NCBI GenBank assembly: GCA_902580225.1
Contig: CACHJU010000004.1
Span: 33,377 to 97,376 of the forward strand
Reading direction: 5' to 3'
DNA: 64,000 bases
From: an uncultured Verrucomicrobiota bacterium
GTDB taxonomy: Bacteria > Verrucomicrobiota > Verrucomicrobiia > Opitutales > Seribacteraceae
Part shown: piece after piece, positions 38,524 through 48,672 of the stretch
Layout: the number at the start of each line of letters is the position of its first letter
Position numbering within the stretch: the first letter of the stretch is position 1
Program-made: the position numbers and the translations under genes
Notes under the pieces: generated by a model
The model's input: the letters and a program-made list of their open reading frames with translations, nothing else
Told to the model about the DNA's origin: nothing
The model's database searches: none

Positions 38524-39771
38524 TCATGTCAATCCCTGCTCTTTATTTTATCCATCGTTGGCACAGTTGTGAGCGGTCAGGTCACAAATTTGCTGCCTAT
38601 GGCGAAACCAGAAGCGGTTGGGCTGGACCCAAAGAAACTGAAAGCAGTGGATGAGAAAATGAAAGATTTGATCAAGGAGGACCGCCTTGCCGGTGGCATT
38701 GTGGTGGTGGCCCGGAAGGGAAAGGTGGTTCATTTTGGCACTTATGGAAAGAGGGATTTGGAGAATAATTCACCGGTGGAGAAGGATACGATCTTTCGGA
38801 TTTATTCGATGACCAAGGCGATCACTTCGGTGGCTGCCTTAATGTTAAATGAGGAGGGCAAGTTGAAACTGGATGATCCACTTTCGAAATATTTCCCGTC
38901 GCTCCAAGCAATGAAAGTTTTGGACAAGGATGAACTGGTTGAAGCGAAGAGTGAAGCAACGGTGGCCGATTTACTGAGGCATACTTCAGGCCTGACTTAT
39001 GCCTGGTCTTCGAATAAGAAAATTAGTCAGGCATTTAAAGATGCCGGCGTACTTTTCCGCGACAAAAAAGTAGTTCCAATGGTCAGTGGTATGGACAAAG
39101 TACCTTTACTATTCCAACCGGGTACGGACTGGGTATATGGATGTTCCACTGATGTGCTGGGGGGAGTGGTGGAAGTGGTCTCGGGCATTCCGCTTGATCA
39201 ATATTTTCGGGAGCGGATTTTCAAACCTCTTCAAATGAAGGATACTGAATTTTATGTACCAGCCGATAAAGCAGACCGTTTTGCGGCGAATTATAATTAT
39301 AAGGAAGGTAAGCTCACCCTGAAGGATGATCCCAAAACGAGTCGTTATTTAGAAAATCCGGCTTTTAAATCGGGGGGGGGGGGGCTTTGTTCGACGGCTT
39401 CGGATTATATGAGGTTTCTTTTGATGATTGAGAATGGCGGAAAGTTTGATGGGAAAAGATATCTAAAGAAAAAGAGTGTGAAATTAATGAGCACTAATCA
39501 AATACCTAAGGGAGGAGGATGGGTGACCTTTGGAAATGAGGTGCGTGAAGGAGTTGGGTTTGGGCACGGATTTTCGGTACGGGTGAAAATGAGCGACTGG
39601 GATCCGGACGGTCGGGTGGGGGAATACGGATGGGGCGGAGCGGCGAGTACGCACTACTGGATTTCTCCGAAGGATGATTTGGTGGTGCTAACACTCGAGC
39701 AGGTAATGCCATATAGTTTTAATACCGAATGGGCCCTGAAGGGATTAATCTACGATTCACTTATCGATTAG
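38515..39771 (+). CDS. Serine hydrolase, beta-lactamase/transpeptidase-like, secreted
   Basis: Signal peptide MKISCQSLLFILSIVGTVVSG; SxxK motif IYSMTKAITS; DLLRHTSGL. ATG 38515 preferred over 38479. Confidence 0.9.
   Translation: MKISCQSLLFILSIVGTVVSGQVTNLLPMAKPEAVGLDPKKLKAVDEKMKDLIKEDRLAGGIVVVARKGKVVHFGTYGKRDLENNSPVEKDTIFRIYSMTKAITSVAALMLNEEGKLKLDDPLSKYFPSLQAMKVLDKDELVEAKSEATVADLLRHTSGLTYAWSSNKKISQAFKDAGVLFRDKKVVPMVSGMDKVPLLFQPGTDWVYGCSTDVLGGVVEVVSGIPLDQYFRERIFKPLQMKDTEFYVPADKADRFAANYNYKEGKLTLKDDPKTSRYLENPAFKSGGGGLCSTASDYMRFLLMIENGGKFDGKRYLKKKSVKLMSTNQIPKGGGWVTFGNEVREGVGFGHGFSVRVKMSDWDPDGRVGEYGWGGAASTHYWISPKDDLVVLTLEQVMPYSFNTEWALKGLIYDSLID
39372..39384 (+). repeat. Poly-G tract (G13) inside the serine hydrolase gene
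   Basis: aaatcGGGGGGGGGGGGGctttg, encoding FKSGGGGLCS. Confidence 0.9.
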
Positions 39772-39801
39772 AAAAAATCTATTCGAAAAAAAGGAGTAAA
39801 T

Positions 39802-41079
39802 TTAGAAATTATGGAAGGAAAGATTTTCCGTATCTTTAATCAGTAATCCATTGTTTATCAGAACGGGTGGTGTCCAGGTTTGGCCAACTACTTTATAATT
39901 TGCGACTTCATGCAGGCGGTCTTTGGAGGCCCGAAGAATTTGAATTTGTCCGTGGTTGGTAAGATTAAGGATATATTGATCGAAAGATAAAAAGGTCGAG
40001 TTCTGGGCAGTTCTTGGATTTCCTATCCAGAGAATTTCCCCATTTTTTGGATTGATACAAAAAAGCCTGCCCAGGCCATAATGGGAAAGACCAAAAAGGT
40101 ATTGATTCGCGATTAGCGGGGAAGCCATGTTCAAGGCAAGTTCTTTTTGGGACCATAATTTGTTTATTATCCATTTTCCATTTTTGAATTTCGGTCGGAT
40201 GCAATGAATGCCCCGGTTCTCTCCTCCAAAGAAAACCTTTTCTTCAAACACGACAGGAGTGGTGGTGTTTTGGTTATGTGTTTTGTGAGGAAATGAAAAT
40301 TCCCAGAGCTTTTCACCGGATTTGTAATCAACCCCAATCAGGGATTCGTGATGTAGGACCACCACTTGTTTGACACCGTCAAGAATGCCATGGGTTGGTG
40401 AAGAGTAACAGGTTCCACCGCAGGGAATAATCCAGTTGGTTTCACCGGTGATTCGATCCAGTGAGACCAGGGCTCCTTTTTCATCGTTGCCAAAGAGATT
40501 AATTAATTGGTTATCCAAAACGAGTGGAGAATTACTGACCCCCCAATAGGCATGGGGTTGTCCATAAGCCTTGCCGGGTACTTTTCTCCAAATTAATTCT
40601 CCATCCTCTGCTTTCCATGCGGACAGGATTCCCGAGATTCCCATGGTGTAAAAAATTCCGTTTTTATAAACCGGATGGGCTTTGGGACCTTTCCCATGTT
40701 TTTCCCCACCGCCTCCCATTTTAAAAGGTGCCCGGTATTTTTTACTCCAGATAGTTTTTCCAGTTTCAATATGGAGGCAGGCTGCTAATTCATGATCTGC
40801 CTTGCGGGTATGAATGAAAATTCGATCTTTCACCACTAGGGGTGAACCATAACCAGACCCCACCTGTACGGACCATTGTAAAGAAAGATTCCCCGGCCAT
40901 TTTGGAGGAGCTTGAAAATTTGAGACCCGCCCGTTTTTTTCTTCTCCGAGCCAGCCTGTCCAATCATTATCCTGGGCACTGGAAGCAAAAGTAAAAAAAA
41001 GATGGGCTAGGATTAGGGTTCCGAAAGATATTATTTTTATGAACATAAAATGATTTGAAAGAAAAAAACTCGACTTCAC
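39802..41079 (-). CDS. PQQ-binding-like beta-propeller repeat protein, secreted
   Basis: QDNDWTGWLGEEKNGRVSNFQAPPKWPGNLSLQWSVQVGSGYGSPLVVKDRIFIHTRKADHELAACLHIETGKTIWSKKY. Confidence 0.85.
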   Translation of the reverse strand: MKSSFFLSNHFMFIKIISFGTLILAHLFFTFASSAQDNDWTGWLGEEKNGRVSNFQAPPKWPGNLSLQWSVQVGSGYGSPLVVKDRIFIHTRKADHELAACLHIETGKTIWSKKYRAPFKMGGGGEKHGKGPKAHPVYKNGIFYTMGISGILSAWKAEDGELIWRKVPGKAYGQPHAYWGVSNSPLVLDNQLINLFGNDEKGALVSLDRITGETNWIIPCGGTCYSSPTHGILDGVKQVVVLHHESLIGVDYKSGEKLWEFSFPHKTHNQNTTTPVVFEEKVFFGGENRGIHCIRPKFKNGKWIINKLWSQKELALNMASPLIANQYLFGLSHYGLGRLFCINPKNGEILWIGNPRTAQNSTFLSFDQYILNLTNHGQIQILRASKDRLHEVANYKVVGQTWTPPVLINNGLLIKDTENLSFHNF

Positions 41080-41207
41080 AGACTAGAGATAAGAGTATTT
41101 TTAATTCAATAAAAAAATAACTTTTCCAAAGGAATGCCCAATGTCTGCCCAACCGCAAATTTTGGAAAATTATAGGAGCATTAAAAAATTAAAAATATAA
41201 TAATATT

Positions 41208-42119
41208 ATGAAACTCTTTTTATCATTCACAGTGCTTTTATTCGGCACGGTTATAGATGCCAAACAACTGGATTTAGGAAAAGTGTCGGATGGTTCGAAC
41301 TGGATCATGCATATGGATTTTGAATCGATGAGGAGTTCGGAAATCGGAGTCTTTATTGAGGATGCCTATGAAAACATTCCCGAGGTGCAAAGTAAGATTA
41401 TGAAGGTGCAGGAAAAATACGGACTTGATCTAATGAATACTTCCAGTTTGAGCATGTTTGGATCCGGCGAGAAGCATAAGGGGATTGGAATTTTAGAAGG
41501 TGGGGTGGATGCATCCATAGTTAACCGGTTTGCCCAATCGAAGGATTCCATTGAGTCATCAAGGATGGGAAAGAATATCATTTTTTCTAGTCAGAAGGGC
41601 AGGCGCCCCATGGCCTTTACTGCACTTAAAAATGGAAAGATGATTTTTGGACCGGATCAAGATTATGTATCGGAGGGGATTTTTCTGGCCAAGGGAAAAG
41701 GTAACGGTTCGCCGGGGCATCCGATTCTTAATTCCCTGAACGGTTTACTAGCAGATCCAGGCTTTCTGTTATTTGCCAATGTAAAGGGTGCCATGGAAGT
41801 GGCTGATTTGGATGAAAGGGTTCGTTTTATGGTAGAAAAGGTGGACGCGGCCGGTGTTGTGGTCGGAGACCATGATGGCGGGCTTAAAATAATTGGCCTG
41901 GTGCAGACTGATTCTATTGAATCCTCTGAGCCCATGGAAAATATGATCCGAGGAGGGTTGGCGATGATGGATATGAAAATTTCCAATAATCCGGATATGT
42001 CTAAATTGTTTAAAGGGTATCAGGTCACCCGTACAGAGAAATTGATCCGGGTGGAAATTGAACTCTCTAATGCGTTACTTATCGAACGGATTAAAAGGGA
42101 AATGAAAAAGTCCGTCTAA
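41208..42119 (+). CDS. Hypothetical secreted protein
   Basis: 303 aa with signal peptide MKLFLSFTVLLFGTVIDA. Confidence 0.8.
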   Translation: MKLFLSFTVLLFGTVIDAKQLDLGKVSDGSNWIMHMDFESMRSSEIGVFIEDAYENIPEVQSKIMKVQEKYGLDLMNTSSLSMFGSGEKHKGIGILEGGVDASIVNRFAQSKDSIESSRMGKNIIFSSQKGRRPMAFTALKNGKMIFGPDQDYVSEGIFLAKGKGNGSPGHPILNSLNGLLADPGFLLFANVKGAMEVADLDERVRFMVEKVDAAGVVVGDHDGGLKIIGLVQTDSIESSEPMENMIRGGLAMMDMKISNNPDMSKLFKGYQVTRTEKLIRVEIELSNALLIERIKREMKKSV

Positions 42120-42128
42120 GCGGACTTT
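42103..42128 (-). terminator. Intrinsic terminator for the minus-strand 42138 gene
   Basis: Minus-strand AAAGTCCG-CTTAGA-CGGACTTTTT hairpin with T tract, overlapping the stop of the convergent gene. Confidence 0.6.
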
Positions 42129-42137
42129 GGAATTAAA

Positions 42138-42434
42138 TTAATCATTATAGCGGGAGTGATTATCGCGTCGATGGCGAAATAGTTTTTGATGCTTGATGCT
42201 TTGAGTGGATGCCCGTTTGCGCCACAGGCGGAAGCTGGAAGGTTTTAGTGACTTTCTCATGTGAGCAATTACTTTGCTCTCGGTCAGACCGGTTACTTTG
42301 CGAATTTCTTCAAAGGTTATCCGATCGGCCCAAGCGGCCCAGATGATCCAGTCAGGACTATTCTTGGAAGGCTCTGGCTTCTTTACCCGGGTAACCGGAT
42401 AGCTGGATTGTTTAGGCTTCATGAATAAGAGCAT
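42138..42434 (-). CDS. TIGR03643/DUF2805-like protein
   Basis: SPDWIIWAAWADRITFEEIRKVTGLTESKVIAHMRKSLKPSSFRLWRKRA; likely start at MKPKQSS (42422). Confidence 0.75.
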   Translation of the reverse strand: MLLFMKPKQSSYPVTRVKKPEPSKNSPDWIIWAAWADRITFEEIRKVTGLTESKVIAHMRKSLKPSSFRLWRKRASTQSIKHQKLFRHRRDNHSRYND

Positions 42435-42488
42435 AACTTATAGCAATATTCCTCTTTAGACAAACGGGTTGATGACTTGCATCTTAAT

Positions 42489-42503
42489 TATGACACATAT
42501 GAC
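42489..42503. promoter_or_regulatory. Repeated motif, TATGACACATATGAC (reverse complement of GTCATATGTGTCATA)
   Basis: Upstream of the 42434 minus-strand gene and the 42589 plus-strand gene. Confidence 0.5.
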
Positions 42504-42588
42504 ATTCACCTGAATGGAAAATTTGAAGATCGGTCTGTAGGGTTAAGATAAATTTATTTTTAACCAATCAGAAAAGGAGAATAACCTA

Positions 42589-43356
42589 ATGAGTGAAAGT
42601 CGATTACCCAAAACCAATAAATCATCCAATCGTTTAAAAGCTAAGAAGGTGGTTGAATATTTTCATCCCCGAGAACATGCGATTTTGGCTGAATATTTTG
42701 ATATGCAAAAGAAATTACCCAAGGATGCTCGTAAGATTGATCCGCTTGAAATCATCCCATTTGAAGATGATTACGACGAGGGGGAACATGGAATAGTTTG
42801 CCGACCCGGCCGTGGAGATCGGAGTCAATATGAAGCTATTATCAATGCGGTTGCCCGTATATCATTGGCTCCGATTCGATCGAGCCTTCCAGTCTGGGGC
42901 GGTTATTCGAACGGAGAAGTTTTTCATACCCGTCAAAAAGAAAATAGTGGAATACTTCCTTTGAGAAGTTTTCGAAGTGATCCGGTGCTGGTCCTCTCGA
43001 TTAACTGGGCGGATTCAGGACCGGGTTTTAGCTGGCCAGTTTATTACTATATCTCATGGATCCCCTATTATGAACGCTATGTGGTGACTGCATCTTATGA
43101 TAGTGATGATGTGGAGGGTTATTTGGATGTGGCCATTGGAGATTTGCCGGAGGGAGTAGAGATTGAAGGAGACTTAAAAGAGGTGATTATTAATCATTGG
43201 GAGCGGGATGCGATCTATCTCCAGGGTTGGGCAGATTGTATTAACGAAGGAATTGTAAAGGATCCTTGGGCCTGGCGTGAAGAAATAAACTGGGGGTATG
43301 ATGATCAGGGCAATGAGACCAGTTTAGGATGTGAAGAGGGCGAAAAGAATGATTGA
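42589..43356 (+). CDS. Hypothetical protein
   Basis: 255 aa ORF. Confidence 0.75.
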   Translation: MSESRLPKTNKSSNRLKAKKVVEYFHPREHAILAEYFDMQKKLPKDARKIDPLEIIPFEDDYDEGEHGIVCRPGRGDRSQYEAIINAVARISLAPIRSSLPVWGGYSNGEVFHTRQKENSGILPLRSFRSDPVLVLSINWADSGPGFSWPVYYYISWIPYYERYVVTASYDSDDVEGYLDVAIGDLPEGVEIEGDLKEVIINHWERDAIYLQGWADCINEGIVKDPWAWREEINWGYDDQGNETSLGCEEGEKND

Positions 43357-43924
43357 GTATTTTTTTATCCGGGGAAATGGAGATTTTAAGAGACCGGGAA
43401 TGATCCCCGATTCATTTGTGGAAAAAGCACTCGGATATTACGAGAGAGAGGGTTCTCCTTTCTTACAAAATCGTAAAAAAGTAAAACATCAAATTTATGT
43501 CGACGGATGCAACACCCTTCATCTGGGCAAGCCTTCAAACTGTTTTCCGGAGATTCCCACCTGGAGGAAATACTTGAAAGAATATGAGGGTTACACCGAT
43601 AAGGATATCAGGAATCGTTTGAATGAAATCACCTGCAATCTGAGTCGTTCGGAGTTGGATGATGAATTGGACTTTGAATACTTCATGGATCAATGGGCCC
43701 ACAATTACAGCCCGGCGGCCGAGTTTGCCCATTTGATCGACCAGTTAAAAGTTGGGATCAGGGATAAAAAAGCGGGTGATGTTTTGGGCAGTCTGAAAAG
43801 ATATGAAGGGGCTTTTTCAGGTTCGGATGTACTTTGTATGTCTCTTGAAGAGCCGATCACTCTATCCTGGCTCCAATGGGCAATGGAACAGGCAAAGGAA
43901 CCCTGCAATATCCACAATTTGTAA
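43331..43924 (+). CDS. Hypothetical protein
   Basis: 197 aa ORF overlapping the previous gene; probable start at MIEYFFIRG (43349). Confidence 0.7.
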   Translation: MKRAKRMIEYFFIRGNGDFKRPGMIPDSFVEKALGYYEREGSPFLQNRKKVKHQIYVDGCNTLHLGKPSNCFPEIPTWRKYLKEYEGYTDKDIRNRLNEITCNLSRSELDDELDFEYFMDQWAHNYSPAAEFAHLIDQLKVGIRDKKAGDVLGSLKRYEGAFSGSDVLCMSLEEPITLSWLQWAMEQAKEPCNIHNL

Positions 43925-44041
43925 TAGCATTGGAAAGACTGCTGGAGGTATTTATATAAAGGGGCTGATTTCGATTGAAACCGAATTATTTTGTTCTTTA
44001 TGTTTTGAGAAACAAATAACCCCCCCAATATTTTAAAGATT

Positions 44042-44722
44042 ATGAATGAGCAGAAACAAAAAGTGGCAGTGGTATTATCCGGTTGCGGCGTGTTTGACGG
44101 AACAGAAATTCATGAAGCGGTGCTTACCCTGCTTGCGATTGAAGAGGAGGGTGCATTCTGGCACTGCTTTGCCCCGAATGTGGAACAGATGCATGTGATC
44201 GATCATGCAACCGGTGAAGTGGAGGAAGGGGCAAAGCGTAGTGTCTTTTCTGAAAGTGCCCGGATTGCCCGTGGCGCCGAAAAGCTAACCGAACTGACTG
44301 AGTATGATCCGGCGGAATTTGATGCGATTGTATTTCCGGGTGGATTTGGCGGGGCAAAAAATCTTTCTGATTTTGCGGTTCGGGGAGCGGATGCTGAAGT
44401 GGAAGAATCAGTGATCACCGCAGTGCGTAGTACCCATGCCATGGGAAAACCGATTGGGTTTATTTGTATAACTCCTGCCAGTGTGGGTGCTTTAACGCTT
44501 GGTGGAGAGAAGATTGAGCTCACAATTGGGAATGATCCGGACACTGCATCAGCCGTCGTGCAGTGCGGAGCCAAGCACACGGATTGCTCGGTTGATGAAG
44601 CGGTGGTCGATCTTAAAAACAAGGTGGTCAGCACACCGGCTTATATGTTGGGACCGGGGGTGGCTGATGTTAGAAAAGGAATTGCAAAACTGATTAATGA
44701 AGTACTCAAACTGACTCATTAA
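44042..44722 (+). CDS. elbB: ElbB-like DJ-1/PfpI family glyoxalase
   Basis: VAVVLSGCGVFDGTEIHEAVLTLLAI, FDAIVFPGGFGGAKNLSDFA, PIGFICITPAS. Confidence 0.9.
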   Translation: MNEQKQKVAVVLSGCGVFDGTEIHEAVLTLLAIEEEGAFWHCFAPNVEQMHVIDHATGEVEEGAKRSVFSESARIARGAEKLTELTEYDPAEFDAIVFPGGFGGAKNLSDFAVRGADAEVEESVITAVRSTHAMGKPIGFICITPASVGALTLGGEKIELTIGNDPDTASAVVQCGAKHTDCSVDEAVVDLKNKVVSTPAYMLGPGVADVRKGIAKLINEVLKLTH

Positions 44723-44732
44723 TCGAAATGGT

Positions 44733-45602
44733 GTGAATAAATTTTTCCTTTGCCTGTTGTTTTGTATTGGAGGCTTTTTTCCGGCATGGGCCGAGAAGCC
44801 ACAGGGCAAAAATAGCCAAAAGAACAAACTCCGGGTAATGAGCTTTAATATCCGTTTAGGGGTAGCCAAGGACGGACCCAATCGATGGGAATTACGTAAG
44901 GATTTAGTGGTCAGGACGATTCAGAAATTCAAACCTGATTTGCTTGGTTTACAGGAAGTGTTTCCCATGCAGGAGTCTTATTTGCGGGAAAAATTACCTG
45001 AATATCTTTATTACGGGAGAAGCCGGTTGGTCGATCCTAAAGAAGGTGAGTCCTGTTCAGTAATGTTTAAAAAAGACAGGTTTACACTGACTGAAAAATC
45101 AACCTTTTGGCTCTCTGAAACCCAGGACGAACCGGGTAGCAAGAGTTGGGATTCTTCCCTGCCCCGAATTGCCAATCTAATCCGTCTGGCTGATAAACAG
45201 GCAGCTGGAAAAAAACTAATTTTTATTAATACTCACTTTGATCATCGGGGAAAAAAAGCAAGGGAAGAAGCAGCAAAAATTATTAAGAATAGAGTATCTA
45301 CAGTAGAGAAGGGAGCAAGGGTGGTGATCACCGGTGATTTTAATTCGGGTGAGGGAAGCAAGCCCTATCAATTTCTGGTCGGGGGTAATTTAATCGATAC
45401 TTTTCGATCGGCACATCCAAAGCGGAACGAAGAGGAAAGTACATTGACAGCATGGAAGGGCCGATTGATCGGCAATCGGATCGACTGGGTGTTATGCAGT
45501 CCGAAATTTCGAGTTCTCTCTGCGAAGATTGATCGAACCAATGAGCAGGGCAGATATCCATCCGATCATTACCCGGTAACCTCTATATTGGATTATAAAT
45601 AG
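44733..45602 (+). CDS. Endonuclease/exonuclease/phosphatase family protein, secreted
   Basis: LRVMSFNIRLG, DLLGLQEVF, INTHFDHRG, VITGDFNSGEGS, SDHYPV; GTG start. Confidence 0.88.
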   Translation: MNKFFLCLLFCIGGFFPAWAEKPQGKNSQKNKLRVMSFNIRLGVAKDGPNRWELRKDLVVRTIQKFKPDLLGLQEVFPMQESYLREKLPEYLYYGRSRLVDPKEGESCSVMFKKDRFTLTEKSTFWLSETQDEPGSKSWDSSLPRIANLIRLADKQAAGKKLIFINTHFDHRGKKAREEAAKIIKNRVSTVEKGARVVITGDFNSGEGSKPYQFLVGGNLIDTFRSAHPKRNEEESTLTAWKGRLIGNRIDWVLCSPKFRVLSAKIDRTNEQGRYPSDHYPVTSILDYK

Positions 45603-45675
45603 TACAATTGTTCGATACCAAGACGAACCGGTAGAAGAAAACTATTTTAAGAAAATCCCCTTTTAAATCTATTTT

Positions 45676-46752
45676 TTAAAGGGGGCCATCTAAGCCATGT
45701 TGGGAGAAAAAATTCCAAATTAACTGATTGGTGTCGGATCCGCTCAAGTCGAGGTTAAACCAGTCATGACCCCCACCATTGATTTTATAATGTTCGACCC
45801 ATCCCGTACCGCCTGAATCAGAATAGACTGATTTCTCTACGCTGGTACTACCAGAAGTCAGGCTGGTCGTCACCGGGGTTGAATTGGCTCCGTTACGATT
45901 GGCCCAGTAAGAAAGAACTGTAGAAATGGCCGGGTAATCAGAATTTCCTAAGTATGGAACGACAAAGTCCGATGTTCCGTGAATATTGATCATAGGAACA
46001 GGATTGGTGGGATCGGGGTTACCCTCAAGCATGGTGCCGGAGACGGATCCGATCGCGGCGATTTTATCGCTCATGGATTTGCCGAGAAAGTAGGACATCA
46101 TCCCCCCATTGGAATAACCACAGGCATAAATACGATTTGAATTTACCTGGTAACTGGATGAAATCGAGGTAATCATAGCCTCGACAAAGCCGACATCATC
46201 AGCGGAGCTTTTATTATCTCCTCCGAGCTGGGCCGCGTTCCAGTGACTGTAGCCGCTCATGCTCGAGCCCTGTGGATAAACCAGAAGAAATATCTGGGAT
46301 TCCGACAGAGCGCGCATATCAGCACTACTCATATGTGCGGAAGAGGTGCCTCCAAATCCGTGAAAGTTAAACAGAAGAGGAACCTGTGATGATCCGTTGT
46401 AAGAGGAGGGAACATAGAGAATATATTCCCGGGTAAGACCCCCATGTGAGAGGGAAAGGTTAAAAGTACCAGTTTCAACCTGAGAACTTGAACTGGATGC
46501 ACTCCATTGTTTATTGATTGAATCAAACTGATACCATTTCTGCAGTTTATTTTTCCAAAGGTAAAAGTTTCCATCAGTTCCAGCACGCCAATAATGCCAG
46601 TCCGATTCGTCATTATTATAGACCCATGGAAATTCCTGATGCCAATTCCAATCCGCTCCCTTTAGACTTAAATCCATTGGACTAAGGAACAGACAAAAAA
46701 CAGTTAGAATCAACCCTGTTGTGTTTTTGAATGCGATGAATGCAGTTCTCAT
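45676..46752 (-). CDS. PHB depolymerase/feruloyl esterase-like alpha/beta hydrolase with an N-terminal Trp/Tyr-rich module
   Basis: PLLFNFHGFGGTSSAH, nucleophile elbow CGYSNGGMMSY, MINIHGTSDFVVPY. Confidence 0.85.
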   Translation of the reverse strand: MRTAFIAFKNTTGLILTVFCLFLSPMDLSLKGADWNWHQEFPWVYNNDESDWHYWRAGTDGNFYLWKNKLQKWYQFDSINKQWSASSSSSQVETGTFNLSLSHGGLTREYILYVPSSYNGSSQVPLLFNFHGFGGTSSAHMSSADMRALSESQIFLLVYPQGSSMSGYSHWNAAQLGGDNKSSADDVGFVEAMITSISSSYQVNSNRIYACGYSNGGMMSYFLGKSMSDKIAAIGSVSGTMLEGNPDPTNPVPMINIHGTSDFVVPYLGNSDYPAISTVLSYWANRNGANSTPVTTSLTSGSTSVEKSVYSDSGGTGWVEHYKINGGGHDWFNLDLSGSDTNQLIWNFFSQHGLDGPL

Positions 46753-46918
46753 TGGCGGACAACCAAAAACAACTTTTACCTGTGGTCAAATACTTTTAAT
46801 TAAATTCTATAATTTTATTATTTTTCAGACAAATTATGTCGTCGATCTTGACGGAAGATATCTTTGAAGTTTGAATGAGTGCAAGTATTTATCAATATTC
46901 GCTTAATTATTTTACTAA

Positions 46919-47629
46919 ATGAGAATGATCGAAATTTTTAATTCTTCATTCATTTCAATTTGGAAATGGATAGCATTCTGGATGATTTTTTTGGGTACAG
47001 CGTTTCAGCTCTACGGAGGTAATGAGAAAGTACCCAACGATATTCGCTGGATTAGGCAGTCTCTGGAATATGAGCGTTTATGCGAACAAGTTTATCAGCG
47101 ATCCACAGTTCAAATTTTAAAAATTTTGAAGAAGGAATCGAAAAAAAAGAATCTAGCGTTGGTGGTTGATCTCGATGAGACCGTGCTTAATAACAGCCTT
47201 TACCAAGTAGAAAGGTGGCAGGCTGGTCTTACTTTTACTCAGGATTCGTGGTCGGACTGGGTAAATCGGAAAGAGGCGGGATTGGTCCCAGGGGCGAAAG
47301 AATTTTTGAGTACGGTCAGGAAGAGGGGAGTCCGGGTGGTCTTCCTGAGTAACCGGATGAATCACAACCTTGAACCGACTCGGGAAAACCTGCGGCTACT
47401 AGGGGTACTGGATCCAGATGATTTATTTTTGCTCCGTCTTGATAAAGATGATCTAAAGGAGGTAAGAAGGAAGGAAGTGATGGAGGGGACGGGACGAATG
47501 AAAAAGATCGGTCCGTTACGAGTGATTGGATATGTGGGTGATCAGATGGGAGATTTTCCGAGTAATGGAGCGAAGGAGTTTGGGAAAACAAATTTTATTC
47601 TCCCTAATCCGATGTATGGTAAATGGTAA
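46919..47629 (+). CDS. HAD-family class B-like acid phosphatase / 5'-nucleotidase, lipoprotein e(P4)-like
   Basis: LALVVDLDETVLNNSLYQ, VVFLSNRMN, GYVGDQMGDF. Confidence 0.8.
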   Translation: MRMIEIFNSSFISIWKWIAFWMIFLGTAFQLYGGNEKVPNDIRWIRQSLEYERLCEQVYQRSTVQILKILKKESKKKNLALVVDLDETVLNNSLYQVERWQAGLTFTQDSWSDWVNRKEAGLVPGAKEFLSTVRKRGVRVVFLSNRMNHNLEPTRENLRLLGVLDPDDLFLLRLDKDDLKEVRRKEVMEGTGRMKKIGPLRVIGYVGDQMGDFPSNGAKEFGKTNFILPNPMYGKW

Positions 47630-47639
47630 ATCGGAAATA

Positions 47640-48672
47640 CTATTCATACTTCCACTTCATAATCCAGGGATCGTGAAATTTGGACTGAGCGTTTTTCAAT
47701 TTTTCTTTGTAGCGTTCAAGTTGAGCGGCGTATTTTGGATCGCCGGCAAGGTTATTGGCTTCGTGGGGATCCTGATCGATTTTGAAGAATTCGAATTCCG
47801 GACGATGGATATATTCTTGCACGGTTTTTTGCCCGTAGGGTACACTGATTGATTTTTGATACTGAGCATGAAAACTGCTGGCGGCCCATAGGTTGGAAGC
47901 GAAGGGATAGGGGAGTGGATGGGCAAGGTTCCAAATCAATTTGTATTCGGCGTCCCGAATGACCCGCATTGGATAATACATTTGAATTTCATGAAAGGTG
48001 TGGGAGGCAAAGACTTCATTCCAGTGTTTTTTTCCTGAATTTCCGAGAACCGATAGCCAGGATTTGCCATGATAGGTAGAGAGTTTACTGGAGGATCCCC
48101 GGTTTTCCTTGGCAACATAGGGTTTGTCCTTCCAGTCATGTGATTTCCTGTCAGGTTTATTTCCAAATAGGTCTGGTTTGAGAGTCCTTTTTGAACTTTT
48201 ATCTTTTCCTCCCCCACGATGAGGGTCCGGGGTGGCAAAATAAAGAAAGAAAGGTTGGTCGCTTTTAACGGAAATGAATTCGCGTGTTTGCTCGGCCATT
48301 TGAACTGCATTTCGAGGGTTTCCTCTTAGGTAATTATCAAACCGAAAGATTTCTTCAGGAGAGACATGGTATTTTCCTATGTGGCCTGTTCGATAGCCTG
48401 CGTATGAGAGATTACGGGGAAGTAAAGTAGGTTGAAAATTTATGAAAGGAGTGTTGATGACCGTATTTTTCGTTAGCGTGGTTATGAAGTCCACTCATAA
48501 CCACGGATCGACTTGCCGAGCAGCTTGCAGTAGTGGCAAATGCATTGGAAAATAAATTGCCATCTGCAGTAAGAGCATCAATCGAAGGGGTCTTGGCTAT
48601 TTGATCTCCATAACATCCGAGGGTGCGGGACTGGTCATCGGTGATGAAAAAGATTATATTTTTTTCTGCCAC
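47640..48672 (-). pseudogene. Sulfatase pseudogene (frameshift plus internal deletion)
   Basis: N-terminal sulfatase piece (IIFFITDDQSRTLGCYG...CSASRSVVMSGLHNHAN) in one frame and SYAGYRTGHIGKYHV...YYPMRVIRDAEYKLIWN in another, shifted near 48420. The central catalytic stretch with DNG is absent. Confidence 0.85.

Noticed and set aside
45657-45685. Possible terminator CCCCTTT...AAAGGGG between convergent genes
   Set aside because: Imperfect pairing and overlap with the minus-strand stop region; too weak to annotate.
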